Source: Marinicauda pacifica
Lineage (GTDB): Bacteria; Pseudomonadota; Alphaproteobacteria; Caulobacterales; Maricaulaceae
Assembly: GCF_004793635.1 (NCBI RefSeq)
Contig: NZ_SRXV01000002.1
Span: 186,001-250,000, forward strand
Length of the DNA: 64,000 nt
Direction: 5' to 3'
In this document: in pieces, positions 8,064 to 16,861 of the stretch
Position numbering within the stretch: position 1 is the first letter of the stretch
Layout of the letters: each line of letters opens with the position of its first letter
Program-made: the position numbers and the translations under genes
Notes under the pieces: model-generated
The model's database searches: none
Told to the model about the DNA's origin: nothing
Seen by the model: the letters and a program-made list of their open reading frames with translations, nothing else

Positions 8064-9086
8064 TCAGGCGTGTGGCGCCGGGACATTGCAGGTCACACAG
8101 TGAAACGCGCCGCCGCCGGTGAGGATAGCGTTGGCGGGGCGCGCAGCCACCGTATGATCGCGAAACGCGCGGGCAAGCACCCTGGCTGCATCGCGCGCAT
8201 GCTCGTTATAGGCCGGCATCACCACATTGGCACGGCCCACGACCCAGTTCATGTGCGAAGCGGCCACCGCCTCGCCCTCCATCTCCACCAGTCCCGGGGA
8301 GGGAAGGCGCACGACCTGCAGCTTGCGCCCTTTGGCGTCCCGCGCCGTCTCCAGCTGGCGTACGATCTCGCCCAGCACGCGGGCATTGGGATCGTCGGCC
8401 CCGGTCGGGCTCTGGCAGGCCACGATCCCCGGCGCGATGAAGCGCGCGATATTGTCGACATGCCCATCGGTATGATCGCCGACCAGGCCCTCGTCGAGCC
8501 AGATGATATTGGAGACGCCCAGCGCGTCTTTCAGCGTGTCGGCGACCTGTTGTTCCGACTTGCCGGGATTGCGGTTGGTATTGAGCAGGCACTGGCGCGT
8601 GGTCACCACGCTGCCGGCCCCGTCAAACTCCAGCGCGCCGCCTTCCACCACCAGATCGAACCGGTCCTCTTCGGCGCCGGCCTGGCGGGCGATCTCGCCC
8701 CCGATCATGTGATCGGCAGCAAACTGATACTTGCCGCCCCAGCCGTTGAAGCGGAAGCGCACGGCCTTCAGGGCGCCGTCCTCCAGCGCGAAGACCGGCC
8801 CGGTATCGCGCGCCCAGACATCGCCGTACTCGGCGCGGACGACGCGCGCACGAGCGCCCAGCGCCCGGCGCGCATTGGCCTCGGCGCGTGCCGTCGCGGC
8901 ATAGATCACCAGCGGCGTACGCCGGGCGTCGCGCCCCGGTTCGGCGAGCGCGGTCAGGAAGCCGGCAAACTCCTCCTCGGCCGGGGACAGATCCTCTTCC
9001 CAGAGGTCTTCGGCGGCCGGCCAGCAGGTGTGGATGCTGGCCTGAGGGGCGGTTTCGTGGGGAATGAAGCGCTGTGTCATGGTCAT
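8064..9086 (-). CDS. aguA: Agmatine deiminase
   Basis: About 340 residues in the pentein (guanidine-modifying) fold. It hydrolyses agmatine to N-carbamoylputrescine and ammonia, the step before AguB. Diagnostic blocks are YGDVWARDTGPVF, FNGWGGKY, EGGALEFDG, DEGLVGDHTDGHVDN and the C-terminal GGGAFHCVTCNVP, which carries the catalytic cysteine. The start is placed at the ATG at 9086 (MTMTQRF); a further ATG at 9080 is equally possible, and the in-frame extension to 9140 is rich in Pro/Arg and unlikely. First of the agu genes; phoD ends 83 bases upstream on the same strand. Confidence 0.95.
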   Translation of the reverse strand: MTMTQRFIPHETAPQASIHTCWPAAEDLWEEDLSPAEEEFAGFLTALAEPGRDARRTPLVIYAATARAEANARRALGARARVVRAEYGDVWARDTGPVFALEDGALKAVRFRFNGWGGKYQFAADHMIGGEIARQAGAEEDRFDLVVEGGALEFDGAGSVVTTRQCLLNTNRNPGKSEQQVADTLKDALGVSNIIWLDEGLVGDHTDGHVDNIARFIAPGIVACQSPTGADDPNARVLGEIVRQLETARDAKGRKLQVVRLPSPGLVEMEGEAVAASHMNWVVGRANVVMPAYNEHARDAARVLARAFRDHTVAARPANAILTGGGAFHCVTCNVPAPHA

Positions 9087-9169
9087 TCGATACCATGGCG
9101 CCCCGCCGCCTGCGAGAGGGCGAGGCGGTGCGCGATACACCCTGCCGGCAGAGCCGCCGGAACCTCCTG

Positions 9170-10768
9170 CTAGACCGCTTGCGGACCGGGCCGGCCGGCC
9201 TCGACGACGAAGCGGGCCTGGTCGCCCGGTGCATAGCCGTCGCGCCGTTTCACCTCGCCCACGGTGCGCAGGGTGATCTCCGCACGCTCCGCGCTCAGGT
9301 CCAGCAGGCCGTAACCGCGCTCGCGCGCATCGAAATGCTTGATGTGTCCGAAATTGCTGGCCGTCTGGGCAAACGCGTCGTGATTGGTGTGGTGAGACGT
9401 GACGGCCGTGGTCACGAACTCGCTCGCCACAGTGGCCGAGGCGGGGTCTTCATAGTCCTGCTTCACGTCGCAGACCCAGTAGCAATGCGTGTCCCCGCCC
9501 AGCACGATCGGATTGGATTCCGGCCGGCTGGCGAACAGGTCGACCATGCGCTGGCGCGCCGCCGGGTATCCGTCCCAGCCATCCGACCAGGCATTGGCCG
9601 CCCCGGTTTCCGGATCGGTGCCGTAAAAGGGGCTGAACAAGGTGGGCTGGACCACCAGATTCCAGCGCGCCCCGGAGCGCGCGAAATTATAGCGCAGCCA
9701 GCCTTCCTGGTCGTTGCCCAGATAGGTGCGCGCCGGGTCGAGGCGCTCGGCGCAATCGCGCGCAATCATGTTGCCGCCGCGGTCGGACTCGGTCGGACAC
9801 GCCATCGGGGTGCGGAACTGGCGCCCGTCGGTCATGTAGATGGCGGCGAGGTTTCCGAACACGCTTTCGCCCCAGATGCGCATCTCCCCGCGGGCGCGTT
9901 CCAGCATGGAGCGGCGGCGCAGCGGCATGTTCTCCCAATAGGCCTGGTAGGCGGCCAGACGCCGTTTGCGGAAGTCGGCGATCGAGACTCCCGCCTCCTC
10001 CCCGACATCGCCGGCATAGTCGTTATCCACCTCGTGATCGTCCCAGGTCACCAGCCACGGACAATGGGAGGCGGCAGCCTGAAGGTCCGGGTCCAGCCGG
10101 TAGAGCGCATGCTGCATGCGGTAATCGGCGATGGTGTAGGGCTCGGGCACGGCATGGCGGCGCACCTGCGGCCCCCAGCTGGATTCGTAGATATAGTCGC
10201 CAGTGTGGACCAGCAGGTCGGCGTTCTCCTCCACGATATTGCGATAGGCGTGGAAGAAGCCCTGCTCGTAATGCGCGCACGAGACCCAGGCGACCCGCAT
10301 CCGGTCGACCCCGGACAGGAAAGCGGGCGCCGTCGCGGTGCGGCCCACGGGGCTCGTCGCCTCTCCGGCATGAAAGCGGTAGAAATAGGTCCGCCCCGCC
10401 GGCAGGCCGTAAATCTCGGCGTGAACGCTATGGCCCTGACCGGGAACGGCGCGCTCGACGCCGCGGCGCACGATCTGGGTGAAGGCCTCGTCCTCGGCCA
10501 TCTCCCAGCGGACATCGACCGTGGACTCGCCCATGCCCCCGTCCGGCTCGAACGGGTTGGGCGCCAGCCGCGTCCACAACACCATGCCCTCCGGCGTCGG
10601 CTCGCCGGACGCGACGCCCAGCGTGAACGGATCGGTGTCGAAGCGCTGGTAGTTCGAGGCGCTCGTCTCCGGCACCCGGCAGGCTGCGGCCAGCCCCGCC
10701 AGCGCACCGCCGGCGGCCCCGCGCAGGATCAGGCGGCGGGTCGGATCGGGAAGGATCAGCTTGCTCAT
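9170..10768 (-). CDS. phoD: PhoD-like alkaline phosphatase/phosphodiesterase, Tat-exported
   Basis: A 532-residue exported metallophosphatase of the PhoD family. The N-terminus has a twin-arginine motif (TRRLILRG) and then a Gly/Ala-rich hydrophobic segment ending in Ala-Ala-Cys, so it may be a Tat-exported lipoprotein. An N-terminal Fn3-like domain (about 40-140) precedes the catalytic domain with metal-binding blocks VHTGDYIYES, TWDDHEVDNDY and VLGGDTHCYW. Family members release phosphate from phosphomono- and diesters using Fe/Ca. It is followed downstream by the agu genes and preceded by a TonB receptor gene with its own terminator, so it probably has its own promoter. Confidence 0.92.
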   Translation of the reverse strand: MSKLILPDPTRRLILRGAAGGALAGLAAACRVPETSASNYQRFDTDPFTLGVASGEPTPEGMVLWTRLAPNPFEPDGGMGESTVDVRWEMAEDEAFTQIVRRGVERAVPGQGHSVHAEIYGLPAGRTYFYRFHAGEATSPVGRTATAPAFLSGVDRMRVAWVSCAHYEQGFFHAYRNIVEENADLLVHTGDYIYESSWGPQVRRHAVPEPYTIADYRMQHALYRLDPDLQAAASHCPWLVTWDDHEVDNDYAGDVGEEAGVSIADFRKRRLAAYQAYWENMPLRRRSMLERARGEMRIWGESVFGNLAAIYMTDGRQFRTPMACPTESDRGGNMIARDCAERLDPARTYLGNDQEGWLRYNFARSGARWNLVVQPTLFSPFYGTDPETGAANAWSDGWDGYPAARQRMVDLFASRPESNPIVLGGDTHCYWVCDVKQDYEDPASATVASEFVTTAVTSHHTNHDAFAQTASNFGHIKHFDARERGYGLLDLSAERAEITLRTVGEVKRRDGYAPGDQARFVVEAGRPGPQAV

Positions 10769-10868
10769 GGGGACGCTCCGTTGCGCGAATGAAAAGGGCC
10801 AGGACGTCTCATACCCGACGGGTTTGACGGTTTCACGAAACCCGGCCTCAACCGCTTGGTTTGATACA

Positions 10869-10902
10869 CAAAAAGAAAGGGCGGCTCGTGTGAGCCGCCC
10901 TT
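10869..10902 (-). terminator. Intrinsic terminator after TonB receptor gene
   Basis: Read on the minus strand, AAGGGCGGCTC and GAGCCGCCCTT (10877-10902) form an 11-bp stem with a 4-base loop, followed by TTTCTTTTTG. It lies 35 bases past the receptor's stop codon. Confidence 0.88.
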
Positions 10903-10936
10903 CCCTTTTTAGTGTCCGGACAATCCGGCTTCGAGC

Positions 10937-13900
10937 TTAGAACTCGTAGCGCAGACCGACGCGGATTTCGTACAGCGAGTCGAACTGGTTGACCGGCGAG
11001 ATGTCGGTCTCGTCGAACTCGTTGTAGCGATAGACGCAGGAGCTGGCCGTCGTGCAGGTCGTGCGCGCGTCGTCGCCGGTCAGAGCCGTGGCTCCGTCGA
11101 CACCGTTGGCGGCCACGTCGGCAGCCGAGACGAGGTCCGCGGCCACGATCGCGGCCTGGCCGTTGCCGACGCCACCGCTTTGCACGCCCCACTCGTCATT
11201 GAGCAGGTTCGGGAAGTTGATGATGTCGAGCACGAAGGAGAAGTTGTTGTCTCCCACGAAGCGGCCGACACCCGGGATGCCCGGCAGTTCCTGCTGGATG
11301 CGAAGATCCCACTGCTGGTTCCAGTTCGACGAAGCCGTGTTCACTTCGTGGATCTGGCCGGTCGGGATGTCGTACTCGCTCACGAAGTCGAAGAACTCCG
11401 TCTGATCGAAGCCGCTGGCATAGACCACCAGCGGATCGCCGCCCTGGGTCGGGACATAGAGCGGGCTGTTATCGAACGGGCTTTCGAAGTCGCCGGCGCG
11501 GCCGAACAGCGAGTTGCTGGAGCCGACGTCGAACGTGTAGGTGAACGGGATGCCCGAGCGGATTTCGCCGAACACGTCGAAGCGCGTCGTCAGGTCCGCC
11601 AGGAAGTCACGCTCGTAGGACAGGCCGATCTTGAAGGAGTGCTCGACTTCCCAGTAGGAGGTGCGGACTTCCGGATTGTTCCGGTCGATCGCCGTCAGGC
11701 CGCGCCAGTTGGAGATGCCGCGCGACGAGCTGCCTTCGGAGACCCATTCCACGTCCTGGTGGGCGTAGCTGGTGTAGAAGCCGAAGCCGTTGTCGAACTC
11801 GTTCTGCAGGCTGACCGACAGGATGTGGCTTTCAGAACCGTCCGCGTTGGACAGCTCGGTCAGGTTGCCGATGCCGAGGTCCTGCAGATCGGCGTAGATG
11901 GTGCGGCCGTCCGGAGCGGTGCCGGTCGGCAGCGCCGCGCCGAGCTCGGTCTGGGCCAGGTTGTTCCAGACATATCCGTTTTGCGGGGTCGAGAACAGGT
12001 ACTGGGCCGACACGATGTAGTCGTCACCCAGGTTGAAACCGAACCAGTCGGCGTCGAACGAGTGGTCGACACGCAGCGAGGCTTTCCAGTCGGACGGAAC
12101 TTCGAAGTCGGAAGAGACAACGTCGATCACGCGGCCGGACTGGGCTGCGACGTCGGCCTGCAGGGCAGCCGGAACGTCGAAGCTGGAGATGGCCAAGCCG
12201 GACTGGCTGGCAGAAGCGGTCGCACCCTGGAAGGCGTTGGAGATCCAGACTTTCGGATCGCCACCGGCAAACAGGCCGAAGCCGCCGGTCACGGTCGTAC
12301 GGTCCAGGCCGTCCCAGCGGAAGCTGACACGCGGCTGGATGAGGTCGAGACCGTCCAGGTTCTGACCGCTGGTGCCGGCGCCGTAGGTGGCGTCGAGATT
12401 GGCGTCGAGCGGCGGGGTGTCGTCCTGGGAGAAGTACTCGTAGCGCAGGCCGTAATCGACCGACAGCGACGGGGTGACCTGCCAGGTGTCCTGGATGAAG
12501 GCCGTCCACTTGGCGATCGCGAAGGCGGACGCCGCGTCGTTGGCATCGTTGGTCGGCGAGTTGGAGTAGTTGATCGTCGGGGTGTTGTTCTGGATGTCCG
12601 TCAGATCGTTGTAGATGAAGTAGCCGTTCGAGGACTGAACGAACAGGTTGTACAGCTCGTAGTTCTCGTACTCGCCGCCGAAGGTCAGCAGGTGGTCGCC
12701 GAAGGAGTAATCACCCGAGGCGAAGAGCTGCAGGCGCTCGTCTTCAAACTCGTTGGCGTGACGGAAACGGTCACAGCCGCCGGTGAAGAACTCGTCGCTC
12801 GAGCCATCGATCATGCCGGCCAGCGGGGAGCCCGCCAGGTCGGCTTCGTTCAGGCGGAATTCGAGGGCCGGCTGGTCGGTGCCGGCGCGGCAGATCTGGC
12901 CGCGGGTGAATTCCTTGTAGTTGACGCGCAGCGTCGTGGAGAAGCTGTCGCTCCAGTCAGAGAAGAGCTGGCCGGTATAGGCGGTCAGTTCGACCGGGAT
13001 GTCGTACCAGGAGCTCTCGAAGCCCTGACGGCTGACCGAGGTGCCGCCTTCTTCGGTCGACTGGTAGGTGAAGGACGCACGGTGATTGTCCGTGATGTTC
13101 CAGTCGATCTTGCCCAGCAGGCGCTCGGAGGTCACCGGCAGGGACACGACGGACGGGCGGCCGCCCATGTCGTAGCCGAGCTGGTTCTGAACGTAGGTGT
13201 TGAACGCGTCGTAGAAGGCCGGGTCGATATCGTCGTCGATGTCGTCCTGGGTGAAGTTCTGGCCCGAACCGGACTCGAACTCGTCATAGGCCACGAAGAA
13301 GAACAGGCGGTCTTCGATGATCGGGCCGCCGAGCGTGAAGCCGTATTCTTTTTCCTCGAACGGCGCGACGGTGAAGGCTTGGCCGTCCGTCTCGTCGCCG
13401 AAATAGCCTTCGTCCTGGTAGTAGTAGTAGGCGGAACCATCAAACTCGTTGGTACCCGACTTGGTCGTGATGTTGACCAGGCCGCCGGTGAAACCGGACA
13501 CGGTCACGGCATAGTCGGACGCGGCCAGGGAGGCGGATTCGATGGCGTCGAGCGAGATCGGGGAGCGCTCGGTCGCGTAGGTGTTCGAACCGAGGCCGAA
13601 ATCGTCCTGCTGCAGGGCGCCGTCGATGGCCAGACCGTTGAAGCGCGGGTTGGTACCGGCCACGAAAAGCTGGCCTTCGCCGCTGGAGAAGGCCAGCGGG
13701 TCGCGGGTCAGGGTCTGCAGCACGTCGCGATTGGCCGACGGCTGGTTGGCGATGTCGCGCGCGGAGTAGACCGAGCCGACGCCGTTATTCAGGTCGAGAC
13801 GGTTGATCGCCTGGCCGGTCACGACGATCACGTCGGAGGCCTGCGGGTTCAGCGTCAGGGTGAGCGGCGGCTGGGAGCCGGGGGCCAGGTTCAGGCCGTC

Positions 13901-14191
13901 GATGACGTCGCCTTCAAAGCCCGGGGCGTTGACTGCGACCGTGAACGGGCCGCCGACGCGCAGGCCGGACTGGGAGAAGTTGCCCGACTCGTTGGTCACG
14001 GCGCGCGATGCGGTGCCCGACGGCGTGTGAATGATGGTGACGGTGGCGCCGGAAATCCCGTTTCCGTTGGCGTCGACGACTTCACCGCGCAGCGACGCGG
14101 AGGTCTGCTGGGCGTGAACTGCCGACGTCGCGGCCATTGCCGCAAGCGCGGCCACAGACGTGCTGTAAGCGAGCTTCTTGAAGAAAGCCAT
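10937..14191 (-). CDS. Oar-like TonB-dependent receptor with carboxypeptidase-regulatory-like domain
   Basis: A 1084-residue outer-membrane protein. A signal peptide (residues 1-27, ending AVHA) is followed by a carboxypeptidase-regulatory-like beta-sandwich (about 33-112: SLRGEVVDANGNGISGATVT), a TonB-box-like DVIVVTGQ near 125, a plug domain (SVYSARDIANQPSANRDVLQTL) and a long beta-barrel ending in the aromatic motif LRYEF. The plug contains GFTGGLVNITTKSGTNEFDG, typical of the Oar/CarbopepD-reg branch, which imports peptides, polysaccharides or other large ligands in energized fashion. The substrate is unknown. It has a dedicated terminator and a 392-base upstream region with repeated TGACACAA motifs. 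phoD lies just downstream. Confidence 0.93.
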   Translation of the reverse strand: MAFFKKLAYSTSVAALAAMAATSAVHAQQTSASLRGEVVDANGNGISGATVTIIHTPSGTASRAVTNESGNFSQSGLRVGGPFTVAVNAPGFEGDVIDGLNLAPGSQPPLTLTLNPQASDVIVVTGQAINRLDLNNGVGSVYSARDIANQPSANRDVLQTLTRDPLAFSSGEGQLFVAGTNPRFNGLAIDGALQQDDFGLGSNTYATERSPISLDAIESASLAASDYAVTVSGFTGGLVNITTKSGTNEFDGSAYYYYQDEGYFGDETDGQAFTVAPFEEKEYGFTLGGPIIEDRLFFFVAYDEFESGSGQNFTQDDIDDDIDPAFYDAFNTYVQNQLGYDMGGRPSVVSLPVTSERLLGKIDWNITDNHRASFTYQSTEEGGTSVSRQGFESSWYDIPVELTAYTGQLFSDWSDSFSTTLRVNYKEFTRGQICRAGTDQPALEFRLNEADLAGSPLAGMIDGSSDEFFTGGCDRFRHANEFEDERLQLFASGDYSFGDHLLTFGGEYENYELYNLFVQSSNGYFIYNDLTDIQNNTPTINYSNSPTNDANDAASAFAIAKWTAFIQDTWQVTPSLSVDYGLRYEYFSQDDTPPLDANLDATYGAGTSGQNLDGLDLIQPRVSFRWDGLDRTTVTGGFGLFAGGDPKVWISNAFQGATASASQSGLAISSFDVPAALQADVAAQSGRVIDVVSSDFEVPSDWKASLRVDHSFDADWFGFNLGDDYIVSAQYLFSTPQNGYVWNNLAQTELGAALPTGTAPDGRTIYADLQDLGIGNLTELSNADGSESHILSVSLQNEFDNGFGFYTSYAHQDVEWVSEGSSSRGISNWRGLTAIDRNNPEVRTSYWEVEHSFKIGLSYERDFLADLTTRFDVFGEIRSGIPFTYTFDVGSSNSLFGRAGDFESPFDNSPLYVPTQGGDPLVVYASGFDQTEFFDFVSEYDIPTGQIHEVNTASSNWNQQWDLRIQQELPGIPGVGRFVGDNNFSFVLDIINFPNLLNDEWGVQSGGVGNGQAAIVAADLVSAADVAANGVDGATALTGDDARTTCTTASSCVYRYNEFDETDISPVNQFDSLYEIRVGLRYEF

Positions 14192-14224
14192 GGGTGTTGG
14201 TCCCCCTTAATCGACCGATTGCGT

Positions 14225-14343
14225 CACAGGCAACGCGCCTGTGTACTGCCGGTCGCTTACGAGCCCCCCTTCACGGTTCGGTGACACAAGTGTGAAGGTT
14301 TTGTGTCGGCGTCAACGCGCACATTTTCCGTGCCCTGACACAA
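14225..14343 (-). promoter_or_regulatory. Candidate control region of the Oar-like receptor
   Basis: The 392-base gap 14192-14583 between two divergent genes holds no ORF I believe in. It contains a perfect hairpin CACAGGC-aacgc-GCCTGTG (14225-14243) in the receptor leader, an inverted repeat CCTTCAC (14268-14274) / GTGAAGG (14292-14298), and three copies of the 7-mer GACACAA: direct at 14283-14289 and 14337-14343, inverted at 14301-14307. Two of the copies are preceded by T (TGACACAA). The spacing suggests operators for a dimeric regulator, which I cannot name. Confidence 0.4.
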
Positions 14344-14583
14344 CTTCGAAGCCGCCGCCGGTTGTATCGCTTTTATATGCGGGGGGTTTGCCCTTCCCGC
14401 CTGCCCAGGCAGGCAGCCGAGTCCGATCGGCGCGGCGGCGGGAAAACCGCCGCAGGACTTAACGAAACCCTGCGCTTCGCACGTGCAGCGTTGCATTCCG
14501 GCCACGCCTGTTTTGCGACGGGTTCGCGGCCGGACGCTCGAAGGCTTTGACAGCCGCCCGCACATCTAGGACACACCGGGATC

Positions 14584-16140
14584 ATGAACGCGATGACCGA
14601 CAATCCCGCTCTGCGCTCCGCCCGGGTCGAGCTGACCGCCACGGCAGGCGTCCTGCTCACGCTTCTGGTGGCGCGAATCGCGGCAATCGCCCTGGATCCG
14701 GGTCAGCTCTATGCCGACGAGACCCAGTACTGGATCTGGTCGCGCGATCTGGACTGGGGCTATTTCTCCAAGCCGCCCATGATTGCCTGGATCATCGCGC
14801 TGACCACCTCGCTCTTCGGCCAGGCCGACTGGGCGGTGCGCCTGGCGGCGCCCTTCCTGCACACCGCGACGGCGGTCTTCCTCGGACTGACGGCGGCCCG
14901 CCTGTTCGGCGCGCGCACCGGCATGTGGACCTCGATCGCCTGGATCACCCTGCCTTCGGTCTGGCTCTCGGCGACCGTGATCACGACCGATGGCGTGCTC
15001 ATGACGAGCTGGAGCGCCGGCCTCTACTGCCTGGTCAGGCTGCGCCAGGGCGGCGGCTGGCCCAGCGCGCTCGGGCTTGGCCTCGCGGCGGGGCTCGGCT
15101 TCCTGTCCAAGTACGCGATGATCTATTTCTTCCTCGGCACGGCCCTCGCGCTCGTGGTGGACCAGCCCGCGCGCCAGGCGCTCCTCACGCTGAAGGGCGC
15201 GGCGGCGCTCGCGCTCGCCACCGTGCTGATCCTGCCCAACCTCGCGTGGAATTCGGCGCACGACTTTGCCACCGTCACCCACACGGCGGCGAACGCCAAC
15301 TGGGGCTCGAACCTGTTCAATTTCGAGGAGCTTGGCCAGTTCCTGGTCGACCAGCTCGCCGTGTTCGGACCGGTCTTCTTCCCGGTGCTGCTCGTAGCCA
15401 TCGTGCAGGCCGTGCGCGGCGCGCGCCAGTCCGGCCCGGCCCGCCCGCGCCTCATGCTCGCGCTCTACAGCCTGCCCATCCTGGTCATTGTCTGCCTTCA
15501 GGCCTTCATCAGCCGCGCGCATGCCAACTGGGCGGCCTCGGCCTACGCCGCCGGCCTGGTTCTCACCGTCGCCTTCCTGCTGAGCGGACCGGCCTGGCGG
15601 CGCTATGCCCTGTACGGCTCTGTCGGCCTGCACGCGCTCGTCGGCATCTCGATGATGGTGCTCGCCGCCTCCGTGCCCCTGTCCGAAGCGGCCGGGGTCG
15701 CCAATGCGTTCAAGCGCGTGCGCGGATGGGACCAGTCGACCGCCGAACTGTCGGCTGCATTCGAGCGCTCGGGCGCGGATGCGCTCGTCTTCGACAACCG
15801 TAACGATTTCCATCAGATGCAGCGCTATGGCTCGGTCGACGGCGAGGCGCTCTACATGTGGCTGCGCCATGAGGGCGCGCTCAATCATGCCGAGCAGGGC
15901 TGGCCTCTGCCCGATGGCTATGGCGCGCCGGTGCTCATCGCCTCGGAACGGCCGGAGGAAATCCCCGTCATCGAGCGCGATTTTGCCCGCTTCGAAGCCT
16001 TCGGCGAGATCACCGTGGAGCTCGGCGGCGACCGCCGGCGCCATTACGATCTCTTCCTGGCGCAAGACTATCGGCGCGTGGCGCGCTCACCGGAGTACGA
16101 AGCGCAGATCGAACGCGAACGCGCCTCCTCCTCCGACTAG
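14584..16140 (+). CDS. Glycosyltransferase family 39 / ArnT-like membrane protein
   Basis: A 518-residue polytopic protein with about ten hydrophobic segments. Near residue 42 it has the GT-C signature ADETQYWIWSRDLDWGYFSKPP, whose acidic Asp-Glu pair is the catalytic region of ArnT/PMT-type enzymes, and MTSWSAGLYCL / GLGFLSKYAMIYFFLG blocks typical of the undecaprenyl-phosphate-sugar-dependent family. A soluble C-terminal domain (about 390-518) faces the periplasm. It probably transfers a sugar from a polyprenyl-phosphate donor to lipid or protein; the acceptor is unknown. The ATG at 14584 is used; MTDNPAL four codons later is an alternative. Its stop codon overlaps the convergent msrA stop. 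Confidence 0.85.
   Translation: MNAMTDNPALRSARVELTATAGVLLTLLVARIAAIALDPGQLYADETQYWIWSRDLDWGYFSKPPMIAWIIALTTSLFGQADWAVRLAAPFLHTATAVFLGLTAARLFGARTGMWTSIAWITLPSVWLSATVITTDGVLMTSWSAGLYCLVRLRQGGGWPSALGLGLAAGLGFLSKYAMIYFFLGTALALVVDQPARQALLTLKGAAALALATVLILPNLAWNSAHDFATVTHTAANANWGSNLFNFEELGQFLVDQLAVFGPVFFPVLLVAIVQAVRGARQSGPARPRLMLALYSLPILVIVCLQAFISRAHANWAASAYAAGLVLTVAFLLSGPAWRRYALYGSVGLHALVGISMMVLAASVPLSEAAGVANAFKRVRGWDQSTAELSAAFERSGADALVFDNRNDFHQMQRYGSVDGEALYMWLRHEGALNHAEQGWPLPDGYGAPVLIASERPEEIPVIERDFARFEAFGEITVELGGDRRRHYDLFLAQDYRRVARSPEYEAQIERERASSSD
16137..16140. other. Shared CTAG: overlapping stop codons of convergent genes
   Basis: The palindrome CTAG serves as TAG for the glycosyltransferase (16138-16140, plus) and TAG for msrA (16137-16139, minus). 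There is no intergenic space and no terminator between the two genes. Confidence 0.95.
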
Positions 16141-16778
16141 CCGCGCGCCTCGTCGCCCCAGACCTCGCGCAGGCGCTGGTCGCGGCGGCAGCCGAAGCGA
16201 TAGCGCTGATAGCGCGCCGGGTTCTTTTCCGCGTAGTCCTGGTGATAGGCCTCGGCCGGCCAGAACGCGCCCGCCGCCTCGATCTCCACCTCGATCTCGC
16301 GATCGAAGCGCGCCTGCACCTCATCCAGGCTGGCCTGCGCCAGCGCCATCTGCGCCTCGTTCACCGGGAAGATGAAGGGCGCGTAGCTCGCGCCGCGGTC
16401 GCAGAACTGGCCCTGCGCGTCAAACGGGTCGACATTGCGCCAGTAATGGTCGAGCAGCGCCTCGTAGCCCACCTCGCCGGGATCGTAGACCACGCGCGCC
16501 GCCTCGACATGGGAGGTGCGCCCGCCAACGACATCCTGATAGCTCGGGTCGGCCTCGCTGCCGCCGGTATAGCCGGACACGACCTCGATCACCCCGTCCA
16601 GCTTTTCAAAATCGGCCTCGGTACACCAGAAGCACCCCGACGCGAAGATCGCCTGTTCGGCGCCCTGAGGCAGGTCCGGATCGGGCGGGCTGGTCTGGGC
16701 CTGCGCCCCGCTTTCCTCCTGCGCGCAGGCGGCAGCGGTCAGCAGAAAGGCCAGGCCGGCAAGAGCGGCAATACGCAT
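16137..16778 (-). CDS. msrA: Peptide-methionine (S)-S-oxide reductase, predicted lipoprotein
   Basis: A 213-residue MsrA that reduces methionine-S-sulfoxide in proteins. The catalytic motif is GCFWC with Cys49; EVVSGYTGG, SYQDVVGGRTSHVEA and the C-terminal YHQDYAEKNP are all family blocks. The start is the ATG at 16778, because GGAG lies just upstream (16785-16788) and inside the longer TTG-initiated reading. The N-terminus then reads as a lipoprotein signal (LLTAAAC, Cys18), placing the enzyme in the periplasm. Most MsrA proteins are cytoplasmic, so the lipoprotein form is notable, and points to repair of oxidised envelope proteins. Confidence 0.95.
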   Translation of the reverse strand: MRIAALAGLAFLLTAAACAQEESGAQAQTSPPDPDLPQGAEQAIFASGCFWCTEADFEKLDGVIEVVSGYTGGSEADPSYQDVVGGRTSHVEAARVVYDPGEVGYEALLDHYWRNVDPFDAQGQFCDRGASYAPFIFPVNEAQMALAQASLDEVQARFDREIEVEIEAAGAFWPAEAYHQDYAEKNPARYQRYRFGCRRDQRLREVWGDEARG

Positions 16779-16861
16779 GAATGTCTCCAACGGGCAGCTT
16801 GGGTCGCCCTGGAGAAACTGGACCGTGCGCGCGCTTTTCCCAAGTCACGACGCAGTGAGGT

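Noticed and set aside
11180..14284. A 1034-residue open frame antisense to the Oar-like receptor gene
   Set aside because: It mirrors the receptor's GC-rich codons, is Val/Arg/Gly/Glu-monotonous with no domain, while the opposite strand encodes a complete receptor with signal peptide and TonB box.
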